Shown here in pieces: positions 5,888 through 13,133 of a DNA stretch of 14,406 nt. The stretch is from CALFXN01 sp937957815. GTDB taxonomy: Bacteria; Synergistota; Synergistia; Synergistales; Aminobacteriaceae. The stretch spans positions 1 through 14,406 of the forward strand of contig DAIQNX010000056.1 in assembly GCA_036788195.1 (NCBI GenBank), read 5' to 3'. Position 1 is the stretch's first letter; each line of letters opens with the position of its first letter. Position numbers and translations under genes: made by a program. The notes beneath the pieces are model-generated. The model was not told the DNA's origin and searched no databases. It saw nothing but the letters and a program-made list of their open reading frames with translations.

Positions 5888-6017
5888 ACTCCGTCGTTCA
5901 TAAGGCGCGCCGGACGGCCGATCGCCCTGTCAGGACGCGCCGAGGTCCGCAAATCCTTCGGGGCAGCGCGAGGGTCCGTCATTTTCCGGAAAAATTGTCG
6001 TTTTTATCATCTTCCCT

Positions 6018-6046
6018 TTGGAAAATTCCGTCACATCGCGTACAAT
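6018..6046 (+). promoter_or_regulatory. Promoter of prfC
   Basis: TTGGAA (6018-6023), 17-base spacer, TACAAT (6041-6046). Transcription would start near 6053, just ahead of the leader hairpin. Good -10 and ideal spacing. Confidence 0.65.
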
Positions 6047-6056
6047 AGAGAGCACA

Positions 6057-6089
6057 GCGAGAAGCCGGGGATACGCGCCGGCTTCTCGC
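6057..6089 (+). promoter_or_regulatory. 12-bp hairpin in the prfC 5' leader
   Basis: GCGAGAAGCCGG (6057-6068) and CCGGCTTCTCGC (6078-6089) are perfect complements around a 9-base loop. The hairpin lies within a few bases of the predicted transcript start and ends 15 bases before the ribosome site (AAGGAG 6105-6110). The following ATTTCTTGC is only weakly T-rich, so a full terminator is doubtful. An RNA-stabilising 5' stem or an attenuator/regulator of release factor 3 synthesis are both possible. Confidence 0.6.
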
Positions 6090-6123
6090 ATTTCTTGCAT
6101 CAAGAAGGAGAAATTTGCGAAAC

Positions 6124-7734
6124 ATGTCGACATGCTGTGAAGTTCCCGTCAAAGACACGCCGCTCGCGCGGGAAATCGGACGCCGCCGGACGTTCGCCAT
6201 CATCAGCCACCCCGACGCGGGGAAGACCACGCTCACCGAAAAGCTCCTGCTCTACGGAGGCGCCATCAACATGGCCGGAGCCGTCAAGGCCCGAAAGGCC
6301 GGACGCTACGCCACGAGCGACTGGATGAGCATCGAACAGGAGCGCGGAATCTCCGTCACCACGTCGGTCATGAAGTTCGAATACCGCGGATTCGAGATCA
6401 ACCTGCTCGACACGCCGGGACACGAGGACTTCTCCGAAGACACCTACCGCGTCCTGACCGCCGTCGACAGCGTCATCATGGTCATCGACAGCGTGAAGGG
6501 CGTCGAAACGCAAACCCGCAAGCTCATGGAAGTCTGCCGGATGCGCAACACGCCGATCATCACCTTCATCAACAAGCTCGACCGCGAGGGCATGGCCCCC
6601 CTCGACATCCTGGGCGAGATCGAGGACAAGCTCCAGGTGGAGTGCGCCCCCCTCTCGTGGCCCATCGGCATGGGCAAGCGGTTCCGGGGGACCTACAACC
6701 TCCACCGGAAGGAACTCAGCCTCTTCACCGCCGGAAGCGACCGCGTGGAAGAGGCGCGCGTCATCTCGGACGTGAACGACCCCGCGCTGGACGCCGCGCT
6801 CGGGCTCCAGGCCGACGAGCTGCGCGAAGACCTCGCCCTGCTCGAAGGCGCCGCGAACCCGTTCGAGATGGAGCACTACCTGAAGGCGAACCAGACGCCC
6901 GTCTTCTTCGGCAGCGCGATCAACAACTTCGGCGTGAAAGAGCTTCTGGACGCGTTCGTCGAAATCGCGCCGGCCCCCATGCCGCGAGAGGCGACGACGC
7001 GCACCGTGGCCCCGGACGAAGAGGCCTTTTCGGGCTTCGTCTTCAAGATCCAGGCCAACATGGACCCGGCGCACCACGACCGGCTCGCCTTCATGCGTGT
7101 CTGCTCCGGGCGCTTCCAGCGCGGGATGCGGATGCGGCACCACCGCCTCGGCAAGGACGTGACGGCGGCCAACCCCGTCATCTTCATGGCGCAGGAGCGG
7201 GAGCTGGCGGAAGAGGCGTGGCCCGGCGACATCATCGGCATCCACAACCACGGCACCATCAAGATCGGCGACACCTTCTCCGACAGGGAGCCCCTCAAAT
7301 TCACGGGCATCCCGAGCTTCGCGCCCGAGCACTTCCGGCGGGTGCGCCTCCAGTCGCCGCTGAAGGTGAAGCAGCTCCAGAAGGGCTTGCAGCAGCTCAC
7401 GGAAGAAGGCGCCGTGCAGCTTTTCCGCCCCATAGGGCGGAACGACTACATCCTGGGGGCCGTCGGCGTCCTGCAGTTTGACGTCACCATCTCGCGCCTG
7501 AAGGCCGAATACGGCGTCGACGCGGACTACGACACTGTGAATTGCGAAACGGCGCGCTGGGTGACCTGCGACGACGATAAGCGCCTTGCGGACTTCCGGA
7601 AGGAAAACCAGAACTTCCTCGCCATCGACGGCGAGGGCAACTTGGCCTTCCTCGCGGACGGAGAGTGGCGGCTGAAGTTCGTGGCCGAGCGCTGGCCGGG
7701 GGTCGAGTTCCACACGACGCGGGAACTGCGCTGA
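6124..7734 (+). CDS. prfC: Peptide chain release factor 3
   Basis: RF3, a cytoplasmic translational GTPase that recycles RF1/RF2 from the ribosome after peptide release. 536 residues from ATG 6124, close to the usual length. GTPase motifs are intact: G1 SHPDAGKTT (28-36), switch I with QERGISVTTS (72-81), G3 DTPGH (96-100), G4 NKLD (150-153), G5 near FGSAINN. Domain 2 starts around residue 290 (FSGFVFKIQANMDPAHHDR), and the C-terminal RF3 domain carries LKVKQLQKGLQQL, EEGAVQLFRP and VGVLQFDV. A TTG at 6115 is in frame, 4 bases after AAGGAG, and could be the true start, because ATG 6124 is 13 bases away. Own promoter, leader hairpin and strong terminator indicate a single-gene transcript. Core gene, normal composition for the GC-rich background. 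Confidence 0.97.
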   Translation: MSTCCEVPVKDTPLAREIGRRRTFAIISHPDAGKTTLTEKLLLYGGAINMAGAVKARKAGRYATSDWMSIEQERGISVTTSVMKFEYRGFEINLLDTPGHEDFSEDTYRVLTAVDSVIMVIDSVKGVETQTRKLMEVCRMRNTPIITFINKLDREGMAPLDILGEIEDKLQVECAPLSWPIGMGKRFRGTYNLHRKELSLFTAGSDRVEEARVISDVNDPALDAALGLQADELREDLALLEGAANPFEMEHYLKANQTPVFFGSAINNFGVKELLDAFVEIAPAPMPREATTRTVAPDEEAFSGFVFKIQANMDPAHHDRLAFMRVCSGRFQRGMRMRHHRLGKDVTAANPVIFMAQERELAEEAWPGDIIGIHNHGTIKIGDTFSDREPLKFTGIPSFAPEHFRRVRLQSPLKVKQLQKGLQQLTEEGAVQLFRPIGRNDYILGAVGVLQFDVTISRLKAEYGVDADYDTVNCETARWVTCDDDKRLADFRKENQNFLAIDGEGNLAFLADGEWRLKFVAERWPGVEFHTTRELR

Positions 7735-7749
7735 AAAGAGTAAGGAACG

Positions 7750-7773
7750 GGGGCGCGGAAGCGCCCCTTTTTT
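7750..7773 (+). terminator. Rho-independent terminator of prfC
   Basis: GGGGCGC-GGAA-GCGCCCC with a 4-base loop followed by six T, 15 bases after the prfC stop. Classic intrinsic terminator. Confidence 0.93.
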
Positions 7774-7829
7774 GTCGGGAAAGCGCCCTTCGCGTCGCCT
7801 TGTCGGGTCACAAAATAGAACACGATACA

Positions 7830-7857
7830 TTGACGGAGATTCGGGATAGTGTATTTT
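7830..7857 (+). promoter_or_regulatory. Promoter of the Phd/PIN pair
   Basis: TTGACG (7830-7835), 16-base spacer, TATTTT (7852-7857). A short leader leads to GGGGGAGG at 7862-7869. An ATACA/TGTAT pair (7825-7829, 7850-7854) could be part of a Phd operator, but the arms are short. Confidence 0.5.
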
Positions 7858-7877
7858 TTACGGGGGAGGTGATGTCG

Positions 7878-8189
7878 ATGGATTTCTACACGGTCACGGA
7901 TCTGCGGACGGAGTCCAAAAGAGTCTGGGAGCGCCTCTCCGCCCAAGGGCATGTCGTCATCACCAACAACGGGAAGCCGACGGTCCTGATGATCGACATC
8001 GCGGACAACGACCCGGAGGAGGTTCTTGCCTCCGTGCGCCAGGCGCAGGCAATGCGGGCGCTGAACAGGCTTCAGGCCGATTCGCTGCGAAAGGGTCTCG
8101 ACGGGCTGACCGAAGAGGACATCGAGGCGGAGATCGCCGCAACCCGGAAAGAGCAAAAGCGGGAGAGCGATGTCGCCAGTGGTCGTTGA
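7878..8189 (+). CDS. Phd/YefM-family antitoxin
   Basis: A 103-residue antitoxin. Residues 1-40 match the Phd/YefM DNA-binding domain (YTVTDLRTESKRVWERL, then VVITNNGKPTVLMI). The rest is a charged helical tail (ALNRLQADSLRKGLDGLTEEDIEAEIAATRKE) that should wrap the toxin. ATG 7878 is chosen because GGGGGAGG ends 8 bases upstream; an in-frame ATG at 7872 is too close. It overlaps the PIN toxin gene by 20 bases, the usual coupling. Phd-type antitoxins repress their own operon together with toxin. Phd with a PIN toxin is a known combination. Confidence 0.88.
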   Translation: MDFYTVTDLRTESKRVWERLSAQGHVVITNNGKPTVLMIDIADNDPEEVLASVRQAQAMRALNRLQADSLRKGLDGLTEEDIEAEIAATRKEQKRESDVASGR

Positions 8190-8574
8190 CGGCAATACGC
8201 CGGTTTTCGCGCTGCTCTCGCCCGGGGGAAAACCGTCGGAGGTCCTGCGACTCCTTATTACGGGCGCGCTGCGGCTCTGTTTCGATTCCCGCATCGTCGT
8301 GGAGTACGAAGACGTTCTGAGCCGTCCGAAATTTTCCTTCGACCGGACCGCGTGCCGGGATCTTCTGAGCGTTCTTCTGGGAAATGGATTTTCCGTCGCG
8401 GCAGAGCCGCTGGACATTTCTTTTGCGGATGAGGATGACAGAAAGTTTTACGAAGTCGCGAAACAGGTCAACTCGAAGCTGATCACGGGAAACCTGAAGC
8501 ATTTTCCGGAAGATCCTCTCGTGACGACCGTCGCGGATTTTCTTGTCTGGCGGCACCGTCTCGGGAGTTGCTGA
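8170..8574 (+). CDS. PIN-domain toxin (COG1569-like)
   Basis: A 134-residue PIN-domain ribonuclease-type toxin. Visible: the first acidic site in VVVDGN (Asp7), VVEYEDVLSRPKF, the acidic run FADEDDRKFYEVA, and ITGNLKHFPED near the C-terminus, which is the group's typical end. Family members cleave RNA with a Mg/Mn site of conserved acidic residues. The first motif reads DGNTPV where DTNVLV is usual; the aspartate and asparagine remain, but the Thr is replaced and a proline enters the first helix, so activity may be altered. Starts at ATG 8170 inside the antitoxin gene, with GGAG just upstream. Confidence 0.86.
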   Translation: MSPVVVDGNTPVFALLSPGGKPSEVLRLLITGALRLCFDSRIVVEYEDVLSRPKFSFDRTACRDLLSVLLGNGFSVAAEPLDISFADEDDRKFYEVAKQVNSKLITGNLKHFPEDPLVTTVADFLVWRHRLGSC

Positions 8575-8881
8575 AAAATCGGCCGTTTTGCCGGGGGTTG
8601 AGTGCGTCTAGTTCTTTTGTAGAAGAGCCGCGCCGACTTCCGAAAGCGAAAAGATACATCTCTCGCGAATCAAGAGTGGTGGCTGAAGTTCGTCTCTTTG
8701 AGATAGCCTGTGTTCTGGTTTTACACGACAACGGAATTACGCTGACTGTAGATTGCTCGGAAACGTGATAGCGTCCATTTTTCTGAAGGGTATTTTCTCG
8801 CGTTTTCATGTCATGACTTTTTCTTGTCTCACTTCGATATGAGCTTAACGCTATCCTGTGACGCGGTCGACTGCCTTGGGA
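8575..8881. other. Intergenic stretch at the left edge of the AT-rich island
   Basis: No supported gene. GATAGCGT (8767-8774) and ACGCTATC (8848-8855) form an 8-base inverted repeat about 73 bases apart. Base composition falls in GC across this stretch toward the island at 8940, so the boundary of the acquired segment probably lies here. Confidence 0.4.
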
Positions 8882-8910
8882 TTGATTTTAGTCCGTTTTT
8901 ATGCCATAAT
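8882..8910 (+). promoter_or_regulatory. Promoter of the restriction-modification operon
   Basis: TTGATT (8882-8887), 17-base spacer, CATAAT (8905-8910), followed by GAGGAGG and ATG 8940. Close to consensus; the transcript leader would be very short (about 23 bases). Confidence 0.75.
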
Positions 8911-8939
8911 CGGGCTACTATCGGTCCGAGGAGGCGAAC

Positions 8940-9125
8940 ATGGATAACGATCTTATTTATCTAGAAACTTATGTACTTCAACAAGACATGAGAATTCGTC
9001 TACCCAAAAGTATATTAACAAATTTGAAAGTACAAAAGGGGATAAGCAAATTTGAAATATATTTTGATAACAAAAACAACTGTATAGTTTTGAAAGTCAA
9101 GGAATCCAAGGAGGAGAAGCAGTGA
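8940..9125 (+). CDS. AbrB-like small DNA-binding protein, likely R-M regulator
   Basis: A 61-residue protein whose body (MRIRLPKSILTNLKVQKG, then FEIYFDNKNNCIVLKV) fits the swapped-hairpin AbrB/SpoVT/MazE fold: a basic strand, LPK, a short helix, KG turn and two closing strands. Such proteins bind DNA as dimers. First gene of the operon, with a strong ribosome site (GAGGAGG) and promoter, and its stop overlaps the next start (GTGA), so it is co-translated with the methyltransferases. By position it could regulate methyltransferase or nuclease expression, the role that helix-turn-helix controller proteins fill in many type II systems. It could instead be an antitoxin-like remnant. Function is inferred from fold and place. 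Confidence 0.7.
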   Translation: MDNDLIYLETYVLQQDMRIRLPKSILTNLKVQKGISKFEIYFDNKNNCIVLKVKESKEEKQ

Positions 9126-9667
9126 TTAAAAAGGTTAATAATATTGAGTATATTCAAATTGAGCGCGTCTGGTCAATGCCCAACAAGAATACTTTCGATA
9201 TTAAACCCATAAAAGCATTGCTTCTAGATGAAGTTAATTTATCTTTATATTGGATAGACCCTTTTGCTAATCGCAATGCCATTGCAAGCGTCACAAATGA
9301 TTTAAACATGGATTATGACACAGATTATCATATGGATGCTCTTGATTTTTTGAAGATGTTTAAAGAAAATACTGTTGACGGCGTTTTATATGATCCACCA
9401 TATTCTCCACGTCAAGTTAGTGAATGCTACAATAACGTCGGTTATAATGTAACGTGGGATACAACCAAAGCGTCTTTTTGGGGTAACCATAAAAAAGAAA
9501 TTTCTAGAATCGTTAAGTTAGGCGGCAAAGTAATATCTTTTGGCTGGAATAGCGGCGGTATTGGATATAAATATGGCTTTGAAATTCAACGTATTCTACT
9601 TGTTCCTCACGGCGGTTGGCACAACGACACTATTTGCACAGTTGAAGTTAAAACTCATGATGTCTAA
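9122..9667 (+). CDS. Small DNA methyltransferase, DPPY type
   Basis: 181 residues, starting at GTG 9122 (AAGGAGG upstream, overlapping the previous stop). It resembles a family of short phage- and island-borne adenine-type DNA methylases: DPFANRN, then SVTNDLN, the catalytic motif YDPPYSPRQV, and the C-terminal GGKVISFGWNSGGIG followed by VPHGGWHND. DPPY is the motif IV usual for N6-adenine methyltransferases. There is no separate target recognition domain, so specificity must lie in short loops. AT-rich codons as in the rest of the island. Likely S-adenosylmethionine-dependent DNA modification, either of the same site as the endonuclease or of another. Whether it belongs functionally to the restriction system is inferred from operon position. 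Confidence 0.8.
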   Translation: MIKKVNNIEYIQIERVWSMPNKNTFDIKPIKALLLDEVNLSLYWIDPFANRNAIASVTNDLNMDYDTDYHMDALDFLKMFKENTVDGVLYDPPYSPRQVSECYNNVGYNVTWDTTKASFWGNHKKEISRIVKLGGKVISFGWNSGGIGYKYGFEIQRILLVPHGGWHNDTICTVEVKTHDV

Positions 9668-9708
9668 TATCTTCCAAAGAAATATTTATAATACAATTGG
9701 AGAATTTT

Positions 9709-11136
9709 ATGAAAACCATTGAAGATAAAATTTTAATAGATAAATTATTTAAATTACCTGCTAATTATTGGGACTTCAGGAATGACGACACAAAAGAATA
9801 TACTCACGGCATCCATAATTATCCGGCTATGATGGTTTATCCTATTAGTAGAAATATAATCAAACTTATAAAAGAAGTCAAACCTATAAATTCTATTTTT
9901 GATCCTTTTGCTGGTTCTGGAACTGTATTAGTCGAAGGAATGCTCAGTGGGATCGAAATAGTATCTGGAAATGACATAAACCCTCTTGCTTTGTTTTTAT
10001 CGAAAGCAAAAACTATCCCATTAGAACATCGAGAATTATCTATTGCATGTGATATTTTAATGGAAAATATCAACGATAAAAGAGAAAATATAATGCCTTA
10101 CCTTGAATGCGTGAACACTTACATTACTAAGCATCTCGATTTGGATGTAGCTGATAGAATTGGTTGGGGTAATGATGCTTTCAAATATCTAAAACAATTC
10201 TGCATCGAGAAAAAAATAAGTATCAACATACCTGACTTTAATAATATGGGATACTGGTTTAAACCTAGAGTAATTTTAGAACTTTCTTTGATTAAGACAG
10301 AAATTGAAAAAATAAACAACCTTAATATCCGAAACTTTATATTAATAGCATTTAGTGAATGCATTCGTTTTGTCTCCAATCGACGCAAAGGCGAGTTTAA
10401 AATGTTTAGAATGCCTATTGCTAAAGTACAAAATTTTAATCCAAATGTTTATGAAGAATTTAAAAAGATTCTATTGCGTAATGTCAACAAGATGGAACAA
10501 TTTTACAATGCCATGGAAAAGTTGAGCGTTAAACCGAAGGTAACAATTTTTGGAAATGATACTCGTACATTGACTGATGTTCCGGACGACTACTATGATC
10601 TTATCATAACATCTCCACCTTACGGCGATAGCAGAACAACTGTAGCATATGGTGAATATAGCAGATTATCCCTTCAATGGATAAATAGTTTTGACCTAAC
10701 TGAAAAAGAAGTTACTAAAATAGACAAGTATTTAATGGGAGGCGATAAATATAAAAATGGGTTTGTTAATAATTTAAAAAGTGAAACGCTAAGAGCCTCT
10801 CTTAACAAAATAATGGCAATTGACATCGAGCGCGCTGGAGATGTTTACAGTTTCTATTCTGATTTAGACGCATCTATAAAAAGTATTGCGAAAAAGACTC
10901 GTTCTGGCGGTTACCAGTTTTGGGTAGTTGGCAACCGAACAGTAAAATCAGAACTGTTACAAACAGATGTCATAATTACTGATCTTGCTATACAGTATGA
11001 TCTGACAGCGGTTCATGTTATTGATAGAAACATTCCGAATAAAGTGATGCCCTCCCTGAACTCTCCAACAAACATTACTGGCGCAAAAAGCGCAACAATG
11101 ACAATGGAGCACATAATTATTTTACGTAAAAACTAA
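9709..11136 (+). CDS. DNA methyltransferase, SPPY type (likely N4-cytosine), R-M modification enzyme
   Basis: 475 residues from ATG 9709, which has GGAG 6 bases upstream (a TTG at 9697 is in frame but lacks a site). Motif I is FDPFAGSGT (64-72), the SAM-binding loop, preceded by GIHNYPAMMVYP, common in modification methylases. Motif IV is TSPPYGDS with Ser302-Pro-Pro-Tyr305; SPPY favours N4-cytosine chemistry. About 230 residues lie between the two motifs, giving room for the recognition domain, an arrangement like the alpha group. The end reads GGYQFWVVGNRTV and MTMEHIIILRK. It faces the MvaI/BcnI-type endonuclease gene tail to tail, and MvaI itself is paired with an N4-cytosine methylase, so this is the probable cognate protector. 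41 bases separate it from the small methyltransferase. Confidence 0.88.
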   Translation: MKTIEDKILIDKLFKLPANYWDFRNDDTKEYTHGIHNYPAMMVYPISRNIIKLIKEVKPINSIFDPFAGSGTVLVEGMLSGIEIVSGNDINPLALFLSKAKTIPLEHRELSIACDILMENINDKRENIMPYLECVNTYITKHLDLDVADRIGWGNDAFKYLKQFCIEKKISINIPDFNNMGYWFKPRVILELSLIKTEIEKINNLNIRNFILIAFSECIRFVSNRRKGEFKMFRMPIAKVQNFNPNVYEEFKKILLRNVNKMEQFYNAMEKLSVKPKVTIFGNDTRTLTDVPDDYYDLIITSPPYGDSRTTVAYGEYSRLSLQWINSFDLTEKEVTKIDKYLMGGDKYKNGFVNNLKSETLRASLNKIMAIDIERAGDVYSFYSDLDASIKSIAKKTRSGGYQFWVVGNRTVKSELLQTDVIITDLAIQYDLTAVHVIDRNIPNKVMPSLNSPTNITGAKSATMTMEHIIILRKN

Positions 11137-11187
11137 ACAAGCCAGAGCTAAATATAAAAAAATTATTACGCTGATCTGGTTTGTTTA
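11134..11187 (+). terminator. Long hairpin at the end of the methyltransferase operon
   Basis: TAAACAAGCCAGA (11134-11146) pairs with TCTGGTTTGTTTA (11175-11187) over 13 positions with one G-T pair, the left arm beginning at the stop codon. The loop is A-rich, and A/T-rich sequence follows. Could end transcription of the methylase operon or protect its 3' end; it lacks a clean T tract. Confidence 0.45.
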
Positions 11188-11275
11188 ATTAAATAATTAA
11201 AAGTAACCATTAAACATGCACTTTTGTTTGCTTTAACCTTTAGCTGTAGTAATTTATTAGGCAGATATATATATA

Positions 11276-11303
11276 TGTTAAAAAGCACATTTCCTTTTTA
11301 ACA
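11276..11303. terminator. Symmetric AT-rich hairpin between convergent genes
   Basis: TGTTAAAAAG and CTTTTTAACA are perfect 10-base arms with an 8-base loop. A-run and T-run flank the loop on both strands, so it may act as a bidirectional terminator between the methylase and the leftward endonuclease gene. Stem is weak because it is AT-rich. Confidence 0.45.
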
Positions 11304-11361
11304 TTATAGAACGATATTAATCGCTTACATTTTTATGAATCTAACATATACAAACATCTAA

Positions 11362-12081
11362 TTATGCAATTTTTTCTATACAACCAAATAGAGACGGCTG
11401 ATCAATTTCTTTGATACGAAAGCCCGTTCCGTGATCGTGTGTTCGACCATCAGAATATTGTCCAATTCGAAGATCGACATAAATTTTACCTTGTTCAAGT
11501 AATTCAATCATTGCCCGATAACTGAAACCAGAAACCTCATAAGCTTCGATAAATCTAAATTGCTCTAAGCCTTTTACGATGCGAGATTCTGCCTTTGCGT
11601 ATACGAATTTATTTTTGTATTTCTTTTCAAATGCATTCTTCAAAGCATTGCGTGTCCAATATACATTTTCAGTTTCGGTCTTTGAGCTAATGAATATTTT
11701 TTCATTGTCGAAAAAAATTCTTAGCGAATGTCCAGTATTGGAAATAGGCGTGAATCTATCTGCAGAAAGCGTAGAATGAAGAACTTTTTCATCGTTATCA
11801 TAAGCATTGCTAGAATAACCGTATTTTTGTCTTAGGTATGTATTCGCCTTTGCAGGTTGTGGCGCAAGCGTGAACATCGTGAGCATACTGATGGAATTAA
11901 GTCTGCAAGATTTGAGTTCATATTCTCCAAAATCTGGCTCATCAATATTATTTTCTTTAATGCCAAGAAGGTCTTCAAGCGTCTTTCCGATGCCGGTAGG
12001 ACCACCACGGTGTGTTGGTATCCATCCCATTCCTTTTATCATTTCGTATTCTTTGATAAATTCATCGATCGTAGAAATCAC
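11362..12081 (-). CDS. MvaI/BcnI-family type II restriction endonuclease
   Basis: A 239-residue protein of the MvaI/BcnI family (monomeric nickase-like type IIP enzymes of PD-(D/E)XK fold). The family block GGPTGIGKTLEDLLGIKENN (26-45) is intact, followed by the active site PDFGEYELKS with Asp50, Glu55 and Lys57, the same numbering I recall for MvaI. Then SISMLTMFTLAP follows. Family members cut CCNGG-type sites (MvaI CCWGG, BcnI CCSGG); the exact target here cannot be read. GTG start at 12081, AGGAG 9 bases upstream, with its own promoter. It converges with the methylase gene, so nuclease and protection are controlled separately. AT-rich like its partners. No damage is seen, so the enzyme is probably active and the cell must be modified. 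Confidence 0.9.
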   Translation of the reverse strand: MISTIDEFIKEYEMIKGMGWIPTHRGGPTGIGKTLEDLLGIKENNIDEPDFGEYELKSCRLNSISMLTMFTLAPQPAKANTYLRQKYGYSSNAYDNDEKVLHSTLSADRFTPISNTGHSLRIFFDNEKIFISSKTETENVYWTRNALKNAFEKKYKNKFVYAKAESRIVKGLEQFRFIEAYEVSGFSYRAMIELLEQGKIYVDLRIGQYSDGRTHDHGTGFRIKEIDQPSLFGCIEKIA

Positions 12082-12130
12082 TTTTAACCACTCCTATTTT
12101 TAATAAAATAACAGATAACAAATTATTGAT

Positions 12131-12159
12131 ATAATATTTTGTTGCTATCTATTTTTCAA
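12131..12159 (-). promoter_or_regulatory. Promoter of the restriction endonuclease gene
   Basis: Minus strand TTGAAA (12159-12154), 17-base spacer, TATTAT (12136-12131), about 50 bases before the GTG start. Near-consensus with ideal spacing. Confidence 0.72.
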
Positions 12160-12245
12160 TAGCACTACGTTTATTGCTCAGATTAAAAAATACCAAAACA
12201 CTGCTGTCAAAAACCAGAAAGGTAAACGAAATCAGGTTTAGCTAC

Positions 12246-12311
12246 GGTCATTTCTGTCGAAAATGACCCAAAATCGAAAAAGGCATCCGGTGTTTGCAAC
12301 GGTTTGAAAGT
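12246..12311 (+). repeat. Hairpin-led short repeat, copy 1
   Basis: GGTCATTT (12246-12253) and AAATGACC (12261-12268) form a perfect 8-base inverted repeat. The following stretch up to about 12311 is related to 13679-13736: both have GTC-AAAATGACC, a TCG six bases on, GG-AT-C and TTGCA in register, and AAAG at the end. A diverged element of unknown type. Confidence 0.5.
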
Positions 12312-12511
12312 CCGATTGGGCCGGATTTGAAATCAGGTCCCCCAAACGGTTGTCTCTTGAAAAACGAAAGATATTTGTTGTCCGAATCAGCCCACATTCT
12401 GAGGGAGCTTTCTAGCCTCGGATCGAGAAGCACGTTGACCTCACCCGCCCCTTAGGGCAAGGACAGGTGCCTTGGCACTCCGCCCGCAAAAACAGCGTCA
12501 GGTAGAACGTG
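12312..12511. other. Degenerate intergenic sequence
   Basis: Composition rises in GC again. No gene, transposase fragment or RNA gene is recognised. Short frames on both strands show no family features. Confidence 0.35.
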
Positions 12512-12817
12512 ATGATCGTCGAACCGAACGAGAGCAGAAGTTTTCCGTCACCAACCGACAGAGCGCGAGGAATTCGTTTATGAGATCCTCGAAAAGAGCC
12601 GCCGGACGAAGTTCGTTGATGAAGCCCAAAAAGCGATTAACCGGACTCACAAGGATATGTTCATTGACCCTCTGCTTCTTTTGTACGAGAGTGTCGAACA
12701 CATCGGCGGAGGCCCGATTTGAAGGTGGACGAGCTTTTCGTCGCAGCAGAACAAGCCGTTGGCGATCTTCCGAAGAGAATCCGCCCGTACAAGGTGACAG
12801 AAAAAAAATCGATATGA
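12512..12817 (+). pseudogene. Frameshifted fossil gene, unrecognised family
   Basis: Three frame segments read as one soluble charged protein. ATG 12512 opens MIVEPNESRSFPSPTDR. A shift near 12560 leads to REEFVYEILEKSRRTKFVDE, ending DPLLLLYESVEHIGGGP with a stop at 12720-12722. A second shift leads back to the first frame with KVDELFVAAEQAVGDLPKRI to TGA 12815. The total is about 100 residues of balanced, helix-rich sequence unlike the arginine-rich shadow frames. No ribosome site is seen and I do not recognise the family. The two shifts make it a likely dead gene. Confidence 0.45.
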
Positions 12818-13133
12818 GTTGCATCTTGCATCGAAAGCCCTTGGTCTAAAGTTTCATTTTATATTTGAAGACCGCGTTTTCATAGTCCACGGGAAAAAAG
12901 GATCCGAACGGATGCGACCGAAAAGACTCGATACCTGTACCATCAAAACGCCTCCGTCTTCCCGGGACGTTTTTGCGTTGTTCAACATGATGATATCCTT
13001 GGACCGGAGGCTTTCTCATACCCTCAAAAAGCAATTTTGAACAGAAGTCAGAATTGGTGCTCATATTACCTCAAAATACAAAGCGGAAACCGTAGAGATA
13101 ACGCGTTTCTTACGGTCCTGCTCAAGCGTGGGG
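12818..13133. other. Non-coding stretch, probably decayed
   Basis: No supported reading frame, RNA gene or clear repeat. It separates the fossil gene from the convergent PD-(D/E)XK gene. Confidence 0.4.

Noticed and set aside
6642..7481. Second long plus frame inside prfC
   Set aside because: Arginine/proline/alanine-rich shadow in the +2 phase of prfC.
6100..7830. Antisense open frame of 576 codons opposite prfC
   Set aside because: Complete overlap with an unmistakable release factor 3 gene; typical of GC-rich codon use. Sequence is Arg/Val/Asp-rich with no domain.
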